The notes under the pieces were generated by a model, which did no database searches, had not been told where the DNA came from, and worked only from the letters and a program-made list of their open reading frames with translations. Below are positions 57,690 through 64,000 of a stretch of DNA of 64,000 nucleotides, piece by piece (within the stretch, counting starts at the first letter, position 1; each line of letters starts with the position of its first letter). The DNA is taken from positions 1,058,879 through 1,122,878 of the forward strand of contig JAQFWX010000010.1 of assembly GCA_027605045.1 (NCBI GenBank), given 5' to 3'. Source of the DNA: Phallus indusiatus (lineage: Eukaryota > Basidiomycota > Agaricomycetes > Phallales > Phallaceae). A program made the position numbers and the translations under genes.

Positions 57690-60600
57690 TCATTTACGCG
57701 TCGTGCGGAGACGCGGCAATTTCCCTAATTGGGTAACCCCGCGTAATTGGAGATACTCATCCAATGCCTGCAAGTCTTTGCAGTGTTCGTACGGCTCCCA
57801 GGTCGTATCGCCTAGCGTCCATTGCACTAGGAACTCGATGTCCGTGTCTTTAGACCCAGTCCAGCGATGGGCTAGTAGTTCATCTACATGCCATTCGGCA
57901 TTGTCCGGTTGTCCAAAGTCGTACGCCGTTAATGACTCACGACGTGGAAATCTATCGTCATCATTGGCGATATGTGGTTTCACTAAGTCCACGTGGAATA
58001 TTGGATTTATCCTACGCTTCTTCAACTCGTCAGGCAAGTCGAGTTTGACGTTAATATTGTCTTTGACTGACAATACTTTGTAAGGACCGACGTAACGCGG
58101 TACCAACTTACTGGATCTACCCTTTGGTAGAGATATGTTCTTCGTAGAAAGGTACACGAGGTCACCCTCTTTATAGACAGGCGCATCTCGTCTGTGAGTG
58201 TTCGCGTGCATGGTTTGTTTCACGCGACTCGCGATTATGGCATCGTGTGCGGCCATAAGATTCCATTTCGCTTGTAATGCGAATTGCTTCACACCATTGA
58301 ACTTGGTGTCGGTGTTGAGCTGTCGCCCTAGTGCAGGGGTGTATCCGTAGTTAAGTTCGAATGGCGTGAACTTAGTCGTTTCACTCGTGCTACTGTTCAG
58401 TGCGAATTCCGCCATCGGGATACGTTCAGCCCAATCCTTTTGGTCATTATCTATTATAGAACGTAATACTTGTCCTATGGAGCGGTTCGCCCGCTCTGTT
58501 GCTCCATCCGTCTGTGGATGGAATGAAGTGGACATGAGGAGTTTTGTCCCTATTAGTCGCTGTAGTTCTTTCCAGAATTTCGCGGTGAATCTGGTATCTC
58601 TATCACTGACGATAGAAGCTGGCACGCCATGATGCCTAACTACACCTTCGAAGTACAGGTGTGCTGCGCTTTTCGCAGTTAGCTTCGTGGTGGTGGGCAT
58701 GAGTCTCACCATTGACGTTAATCTGTCAATTATGACTAGTAAGAAGTCGTGTCCTTTCGATACTGGTAATGGGCCTATAAAGTCCATTCCGACTGATTCC
58801 CATGGTTTATTGGGAATGGGTAGCGTCTTCAGTAGACCGCTAGGATGTCTATTGTCATCCTTATTCGTTTGACATTTACCGCACGATTTGCAGTATTCTT
58901 CGATGTCCTCTGCCATCGTTCTCCACCAATACACTTGTCTAATGTATTGCGACGTTTTATAGCGTCCAAAGTGTCCCACAATTTCGTGTGCTTCACTAAT
59001 TATGATCTCTACCAGCTTCCTCCCCTGGTAAAATAAGTGATGGGGTATGCAAACCACGTCACGGGAAAACTGATTCTTCGTGTATAGTAGCTGGTTTTTC
59101 ATCCCAAACCCTTTGTATGCATCAGGGTTTTCTAACACTTTCTTCAGTGTTGTGTCGTCCTTATAGCCGCTCTTTATCAGATCAGCTAATCCTTCAAAGC
59201 CTTCGATTTTGGCTTTAAGCGTTTTACCGCTATGTTGTGCTGTGACTGCCAGTACATCTTCGTCGTCTGTATCCACTTCTTCGATGGACGCTGATCGTTG
59301 TTCAATGGATGCTTGTCCAGCCGTCTGTTGTTGGACTCTAGCTTTCGCCCGAGTGTTAATGCGTCTCGCCGCACTGATTCTGAGTTCGCTTTTCCTTTCA
59401 GGAGGTAGCTGATCCCCTGTTGGATCTAGTTTCACGTCGATGTTGACGTAGTTCTCAGGTGGGTGTATCTCGTTAGGTAGGTCATCCTCGAAGTATCTCG
59501 AGAGTCCATCTGCGACCGTATTGGTCTCACCTTTGATGTGAATCGTTTCGTAGTCGAAACGAGAGAGATACTCGTACCATCTCGCCTGTCTAGGCGACAT
59601 ACGGGGCTGTGTCTTGAAGTGTTTCAAGGCCTCGTTGTCCGTTACTAGGGTGAATTTACGACCTAGTAGTTTGTCTTCCCACTTATTCAGTGCTTCAAGT
59701 ACTGCAATGAGCTCGTGCTCATGAGTCCGGTAGTTGTATTGTGCCGGAGTAAATTTCTTAGACATAAACCCTGCGGGTCTGCAGGTTTGCCACCTTGCGC
59801 CTTGACCATAGTACGCACCGACGCCACACTTGGATCCATCGGTTACAAGCCAAATTGGCTCATTGCTATCAGGATTGATAGGTTTAAGAACTGGGGCGTT
59901 CTTCGTCAACGCTTTGATTGCGTTGAAACAGCGTTCTAGTGCCGGTGTCCACTCAAATTGCCTGTTGTTGTGGGTACATCCCGACAATGGGGAAGTGTAA
60001 GTAGCGACTCCCGGAAGGTAGGCGGCAACGTATTGCACCAGTCCTAAGAACTTCTGAACGTCGTTGAACGTACGTGGGGTTCTCCAATCGCGAATTTTAT
60101 CCATTTTATCCATATCTGGGTGGATACCATCGTCGTCGATGATGTGTCCTAGGCACTCCAATCGTTTGGAGTATAAGTCAACTTTCTTCTGACTTAGGTA
60201 AAGTTGTTCCTTCCTCAATCTCGAGAAGGCAATCTCCAGATGTTCCTGGTGTTGTTGGATCGTCATTGAGTAGACGAACACGTCGTCGATGTACGAGTGT
60301 ATGTTTCTTCCGATGTGGTCCCGGAATATATGGGTCATCAATCTCTGGAATGTCGAAGGCGCGTTGCAATCACCTTGTTGCATAACATGGCTTTTAAACG
60401 TGCCATATATCGTCGAGAACGTGGTCTTGTCCACGTCTTCCGGAGCAATTCTGACTTGCTCGTAAGCTTCCGTTAGGTCAATTTTCGACCTATACTTGTG
60501 TCTCGCCACGTCTTGGCGAATGGTCTCCTGGTCTGGAAACGGGGTCACGTCTTTCAACGTATTATCATTCTGCTGACGCAGGTCAAATACCGTGCGTAGT

Positions 60601-60692
60601 CCTGATAATGCCTTTTTAAACAGGCATAGCATGGGGATGGCTTGCTGTGCGACAGTCGGTTCCCACCAACCTGCTTGCGTGTAGCGCTCTAT
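57690..60692 (-). CDS. pol: Gypsy pol: reverse transcriptase, RNase H, integrase, chromodomain
   Basis: One open frame of about 1000 codons. RT: TVFDLRQQNDNT, SKIDLTEAYEQVRI, MQQGDCNAPSTFQRLM, SYIDDVFVYS (YIDD box). RNase H: LVTDGSKCGVGAYYG, HEHELIAVLEALNKW, TLVTDNEALKHF. Integrase: zinc finger (AHEIVGHFG, YCKSCGKCQ), catalytic D-D-E (MDFIGPLP, SDRDTRF, TDGATERANRS), and GPY motif (PRYVGPYKV). The C-terminus AEWHVDELLAHRW ... EFLVQWTLGDTTWEPYEHC is a chromodomain, which places it among chromoviruses. It continues from the protease ORF by a -1 shift at 60692-60697. No internal stop; the enzyme looks functional. Confidence 0.93.
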   Translation of the reverse strand: MERYTQAGWWEPTVAQQAIPMLCLFKKALSGLRTVFDLRQQNDNTLKDVTPFPDQETIRQDVARHKYRSKIDLTEAYEQVRIAPEDVDKTTFSTIYGTFKSHVMQQGDCNAPSTFQRLMTHIFRDHIGRNIHSYIDDVFVYSMTIQQHQEHLEIAFSRLRKEQLYLSQKKVDLYSKRLECLGHIIDDDGIHPDMDKMDKIRDWRTPRTFNDVQKFLGLVQYVAAYLPGVATYTSPLSGCTHNNRQFEWTPALERCFNAIKALTKNAPVLKPINPDSNEPIWLVTDGSKCGVGAYYGQGARWQTCRPAGFMSKKFTPAQYNYRTHEHELIAVLEALNKWEDKLLGRKFTLVTDNEALKHFKTQPRMSPRQARWYEYLSRFDYETIHIKGETNTVADGLSRYFEDDLPNEIHPPENYVNIDVKLDPTGDQLPPERKSELRISAARRINTRAKARVQQQTAGQASIEQRSASIEEVDTDDEDVLAVTAQHSGKTLKAKIEGFEGLADLIKSGYKDDTTLKKVLENPDAYKGFGMKNQLLYTKNQFSRDVVCIPHHLFYQGRKLVEIIISEAHEIVGHFGRYKTSQYIRQVYWWRTMAEDIEEYCKSCGKCQTNKDDNRHPSGLLKTLPIPNKPWESVGMDFIGPLPVSKGHDFLLVIIDRLTSMVRLMPTTTKLTAKSAAHLYFEGVVRHHGVPASIVSDRDTRFTAKFWKELQRLIGTKLLMSTSFHPQTDGATERANRSIGQVLRSIIDNDQKDWAERIPMAEFALNSSTSETTKFTPFELNYGYTPALGRQLNTDTKFNGVKQFALQAKWNLMAAHDAIIASRVKQTMHANTHRRDAPVYKEGDLVYLSTKNISLPKGRSSKLVPRYVGPYKVLSVKDNINVKLDLPDELKKRRINPIFHVDLVKPHIANDDDRFPRRESLTAYDFGQPDNAEWHVDELLAHRWTGSKDTDIEFLVQWTLGDTTWEPYEHCKDLQALDEYLQLRGVTQLGKLPRLRTTRK

Positions 60693-61540
60693 TTTTCAGC
60701 CAGCAGTGGCTTGAGGGCGTCTGGGCACTTCGGTAGTCTGTACCGGATAACCTTGTTAGGTTCTATTAATGGGATATGATGATTTACATCCCTAAATGGA
60801 GGGAGTCTATTCGGCACTGGCCCGAATAAGTCGTTGTACTCCTCCTTCCAGTACTCGCGTAGCGCGGGTAGGTTCTCATCCTTAAGTTCCGGTACTCGGA
60901 TCTTCCGTCTCACTGCTACTGCGTTAGACGTAGTGGTTATGGGGCGTGCTGATGCTATGGCTAAGCTTTCACTTAACTCGGTGGGCTCGTCCGTGGTGTT
61001 AGGTATTTCAGTGAACCGTTCCACTGGAGTGATTACTCCTCCATCCCGGGTGATTATTCCGTTGCCAAAATCCAGGCAGATGTCATACCTTTTCAGGAAT
61101 GGTACGCCAATTATGACGTCGTAGTAGTCAATGTTGACTATATCAAAGTATTCTAATACACTAATATCCCCAAATTCTATTCGGGTATACGTTCCGTACT
61201 GTATTACGGACTTACTTCCTTTCACTGCGAGCTGCAGTGATACTGGCTTATCCAGTTTGAATGTCTTCGCTCCAGTCGTGAGCGAGAATGATGGTGACAT
61301 TATCATGCCTTGACATCCACTGTCAATCAAACAATGCGCTAATTGGCCGTTTACGAGCCAGTAACCCTCTAGAGGTTTTATTGATTCTTTATCACGCTTT
61401 GGAGCCCTTGACTTAGGTCTCATCGTGTGGTCATACAGGGGTTCTTCCTGTGACTTAATCGTCCCAATGGTGGACGAGCCTTGTTTGATAACAAGTAGTC
61501 TTCTTTCATCATAACCGTGGTCTTCGGTTATCACCATCAT
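60689..61540 (-). CDS. Gypsy protease and RT linker ORF
   Basis: 283 codons starting MMVITEDHGYDERRLLVIK. The ATG overlaps the gag stop as ATGA (61540-61537). The retropepsin active site is HCLIDSGCQGMIMS, with DSG in place of DTG, followed by YDVIIGVPFLKRYDICLDF. The C-terminal YWKEEYNDLFGPVPNRLPP and HHIPLIEPNKVIRYRLPKCP is the usual linker before RT. The ORF ends LAEK-stop at the codon pair AAA TAG; the -1 frame continues directly with the conserved ERYTQAGWWEP RT start. Confidence 0.88.
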   Translation of the reverse strand: MMVITEDHGYDERRLLVIKQGSSTIGTIKSQEEPLYDHTMRPKSRAPKRDKESIKPLEGYWLVNGQLAHCLIDSGCQGMIMSPSFSLTTGAKTFKLDKPVSLQLAVKGSKSVIQYGTYTRIEFGDISVLEYFDIVNIDYYDVIIGVPFLKRYDICLDFGNGIITRDGGVITPVERFTEIPNTTDEPTELSESLAIASARPITTTSNAVAVRRKIRVPELKDENLPALREYWKEEYNDLFGPVPNRLPPFRDVNHHIPLIEPNKVIRYRLPKCPDALKPLLAEK

Positions 61541-63837
61541 GTATGCGCCTGCTGCGTCTTCGTTCTCGTCCCACTCATAGTGGTCCCCTCCCCGTAGTCC
61601 GCTGCTTCCGCGGTGTCTTGACCTTGTTCAGCGTCATCATACTGTGGGGATTCCTCCACTTCTAGTATGTTAACTCCCGTTTCTTCCTCTATAATTGCGT
61701 CGAGCAGCTCGTCCGCATCGTCTTCATCTTCCTCCTCAACGTGCATTACGTTAGCACGTACCTGTCCCTTTCTAGGGCATTGTGGTCTTAGGTGGCCAGT
61801 CTGTCCACATTCATAGCACTTCAGCACAGTGCTACTGCTTCGGGCTTGCGTTCCTGAGCTGACTGGTCGAGTTGTCGTGGTAGTCGACGCTCTCGCCGGC
61901 TTAGTCGTACTGCTCGTCGCTGGTCTTACAGCTAGCGCGTTGCTAGTTGTGGTCGTACGGGGAATAGTCCTCGTGGGTATACCGCTTGGTTTGATTTTAG
62001 CGCGGTAGTTGTTCTCTTGAGCTTGTCTGGCCAAGCTTGAATGGGTACCCGTTGATTTTACGGGTGTCTGACGTTGAGCTAGTATTGACTTATTATAGTC
62101 CCATGCTTGCTCTATGTCGTTCGCGACTATGTACAGCCGTCGAATTGATGAGTTTTCGGCCAGGAATCCCCTCTTGGTGACTTCACTGCGAATTCTCTCA
62201 TCAAGTCCTTCTAAGAACTTTCGTTTGAAGGTGTATCTGTCCGGTGGATGGACTAGACGTGCTGCGAATTTCAACAGTTCACTCATGTACCGGTGTACGC
62301 TCCTTGCACCTTGCTTCGCGTGATCGAAGTTATGTGCAGACTGGTTCTTGCTTGTAGGTGACAAGAACATATTGTGCATCCTTCGGAACAGTCTTACCAA
62401 GTCCCAACCCTTGGTTGAACGACCTCCTCGTTCTACGTGCTCCACAAACCATTCGTGTGCCTCTCCATCTAGTCGCATACCGACTACGGCTATATGTGCT
62501 TCGACGTACGCTGCGCCGAGTAGGTTATTCAGCCTCAACCATCTGAGGATAGAGGTCACGAACTTCTCAAAGTCTTCAGGCTTTGATGATCCGCTATACA
62601 TAACGGATAATGGCATCTTTGCACCCGCTTTCGCAAGTGGGGACGCTGATACTACTACATCCTTGCACTCCTCTAGTGCTTCTTGCACCATGACAATTAT
62701 CCCCTCGTCTTCCCGAACTCTTCTAAACCTCTTTGTGGGTTTATGTCTATCTTCTCGGTCGTCAAATGGGGTTTCCCTCATTTCACATTCGAAGTATCCG
62801 CGATCGTACGCTTCTTCTTCGTCGTCTGACGAGTCCTTGTCATCATAGTATTTGGGCATGAAGGGCCCAGCGTTACTCTCCGGTATATCTCGGAGGTCTT
62901 CTCTCATTTGCTCGTACTGATCCCTGGCAGATGTTGCTCTTCTTCTGGGTACAACCGGTGCTCTGGTTGTCGGGGACGTTGCAGGAGCGTGTGCTTGACC
63001 GGCGTTTGTTGGTGGGCCAGGATGTACTGTTGACGGTCCTGGTTGCGCTGCAGTCTGAGCGGGCGCCGAGCGATTAGAGAGGTCTTGCTCAAAGATGATG
63101 CCAGGTCGTTGGCCAGCTTCCATTTCTCGGTTGCTTTTAGCCAGTTCAGTGCGTGCTGCTCGCACTTCCTGCAGGTCTTCCTGCATGTCGACATACGGTT
63201 CTTGCCTACTAACCTTCCCTTGTAACGCAGTTGTGCGTTTGTCTAATGCTTCGGAACGTTTTTCCCGTGCCAGTTGCGCTGCCTCAGCGGCCATCCTTTC
63301 CAGGTCTTTCGCTGACTCTTCCAGCTCTGCAGCTGAAGGATTACTCTTATCACGCGGTCCTTGACCCGCGTTGACTCGTCTGGTAGATTGATCTTCCAGG
63401 TAGTCACGAGTTGCCACGAACTCTGGTGGGGTACGTCGGCTGTTTCGACGTGATCTATCCAGCTCAGCTCGTCCTCTCTCTATCTCGGCGGCTGCGTCAT
63501 CTGCTGCTCGCGTGGGTCTGATGGGCGTGCTGGTCGCTGCTGGTTGTGCAGAAGGTAGGTCCTGTAACACTGAATGTAGTGTTTCCGCGTGTACCGCGTA
63601 CTGTTGTGTGGGTTGACGTGTTATACCGGGGGTCGGTGCTGCCGATGGAGCTCTGGGCGTCGCTGGCAATGCTGGCGTGTTTGCCATTGTCTTGACCGTC
63701 GCCTGCGCGTTGTCCATTACTGGGGCCAGTATTGTCGTGCTGGTTCTATTGTCGTCTCGTGCACGACCTTTCCCTTTCACCGTTGTCCACGGTTCTTCTT
63801 CATCGGGTATTACGGCTGCATCTAGTCGTACTAACAT
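61537..63837 (-). CDS. gag: Gypsy gag polyprotein
   Basis: 766 codons from the ATG at 63837. The frame is open to the LTR boundary at 63866, so the true N-terminus may lie on the other side of the inserted LTR. Long disordered, Ala/Arg/Gln-rich N-terminal half with helical heptads (ELEESAKDLERMAAEAAQLA); capsid-like middle (WLRLNNLLGAAYVEAHIAVV, FSPTSKNQSAH-like region, KRKFLEGLDERIRSEV); CCHC zinc knuckle KCYECGQTGHLRPQCPRKG; acidic tail. It forms the particle core and binds the RNA. Stop at 61537-61539. Confidence 0.88.
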   Translation of the reverse strand: MLVRLDAAVIPDEEEPWTTVKGKGRARDDNRTSTTILAPVMDNAQATVKTMANTPALPATPRAPSAAPTPGITRQPTQQYAVHAETLHSVLQDLPSAQPAATSTPIRPTRAADDAAAEIERGRAELDRSRRNSRRTPPEFVATRDYLEDQSTRRVNAGQGPRDKSNPSAAELEESAKDLERMAAEAAQLAREKRSEALDKRTTALQGKVSRQEPYVDMQEDLQEVRAARTELAKSNREMEAGQRPGIIFEQDLSNRSAPAQTAAQPGPSTVHPGPPTNAGQAHAPATSPTTRAPVVPRRRATSARDQYEQMREDLRDIPESNAGPFMPKYYDDKDSSDDEEEAYDRGYFECEMRETPFDDREDRHKPTKRFRRVREDEGIIVMVQEALEECKDVVVSASPLAKAGAKMPLSVMYSGSSKPEDFEKFVTSILRWLRLNNLLGAAYVEAHIAVVGMRLDGEAHEWFVEHVERGGRSTKGWDLVRLFRRMHNMFLSPTSKNQSAHNFDHAKQGARSVHRYMSELLKFAARLVHPPDRYTFKRKFLEGLDERIRSEVTKRGFLAENSSIRRLYIVANDIEQAWDYNKSILAQRQTPVKSTGTHSSLARQAQENNYRAKIKPSGIPTRTIPRTTTTSNALAVRPATSSTTKPARASTTTTTRPVSSGTQARSSSTVLKCYECGQTGHLRPQCPRKGQVRANVMHVEEEDEDDADELLDAIIEEETGVNILEVEESPQYDDAEQGQDTAEAADYGEGTTMSGTRTKTQQAHT

Positions 63838-63866
63838 ATCACCGACGTCTTGTCCCGGTGTATCAC

Positions 63867-64000
63867 TGTTAGGGCGACTCAGGGCACACACCTAGAGGAG
63901 GGAAAACCTAAGATCTATTGGGGGGCAGCGACTAACTACTCACCTAGAGGAGGGAAAACCTAAGAGAACAAGCTTAGGTATCCCCCTCTAGGGAAAACGC
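63867..64000 (-). mobile_element. LTR of the A/B superfamily cutting the gypsy 5' end, runs off window
   Basis: TGTTAGGGCGACTCAGGGCA begins at 63867 and resembles the terminus of the B-family LTR at 50260, with diverged repeats (CCTAGAGGAGGGAAAACCTAAG twice). It sits in or just before gag. The left flank ATCAC should reappear after the element if the insertion is intact. Confidence 0.8.

Noticed and set aside
63838..63891. Gag start at the GTG within the LTR (63891)
   Set aside because: It reads the LTR terminus as codons; the first ATG is at 63837. It is mentioned only as a possible chimeric start.
1..64000. CRISPR arrays, rRNA or tRNA genes, bacterial operons
   Set aside because: No regular spacer repeats, no tRNA-like B box with a matching A box noticed, and gene structure is clearly eukaryotic. 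A tRNAscan run would be decisive.

Overview
The window is nuclear DNA of a filamentous basidiomycete, most likely an Agaricomycete. Genes are densely packed and cut by many short introns (about 45-70 bp, GT...AG). Products include fungal families common in mushrooms: DUF6699, an O-fucosyltransferase-like type II protein, LysM, CVNH, FNX1-like MFS transporters and ATG101. The right end holds basidiomycete-type LTR retrotransposons and a Helitron. No rRNA, tRNA or CRISPR array was recognised. Most gene models were built by hand from homology, frame and splice-site phase.

Positions 1-48600 are mainly genic. The 3'-truncated gene of THO subunit 1 (minus) faces ATG101 (plus) across 80 bp. Then come a secreted DUF5695 protein, an isochorismatase-family hydrolase, an acid-sphingomyelinase-like phosphoesterase, a Golgi-type O-fucosyltransferase-like protein, a small unknown gene, a secreted acid phosphatase (minus) with a decayed copy of its 5' end about 2 kb upstream, a DUF6699 protein, a myo-inositol/sugar transporter (minus), two FNX1-like vacuolar amino-acid/drug transporters flanking a SWIM-RING ubiquitin ligase and a five-LysM secreted protein, a histidine phosphatase, a CVNH lectin-like secreted protein, the mitochondrial protease ATP23, an SDR oxidoreductase, and a full-length but broken ALG2 mannosyltransferase pseudogene.

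Positions 48600-64000 are a nested repeat island. A palindromic CACTG-ended MITE sits in LTR-like sequence. Two related LTR families (both TGTCAGGG...CCCTAACA) occur as solo, nested and inverted copies with visible 5-bp target duplications. A Helitron helicase relic is split by one of these LTRs. A nearly intact Ty3/gypsy chromovirus (minus) fills 55426-63866. It has gag, protease, RT-RNase H-integrase-chromodomain, and two extra overlapping ORFs between pol and the 3' LTR. The extra ORFs overlap in the -1 frame around an in-phase GGGAAAA slippery heptamer. The 5' end of the element is cut by another LTR that runs off the window.

The host genes do not form one pathway. Secreted or surface functions (DUF5695, sphingomyelinase, phosphatase, LysM, CVNH) and transporters are frequent, as is typical of saprotrophic or plant-associated mushrooms. 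Recurrent themes are micro-exons of 7-18 nt in four genes and relics of duplicated genes.
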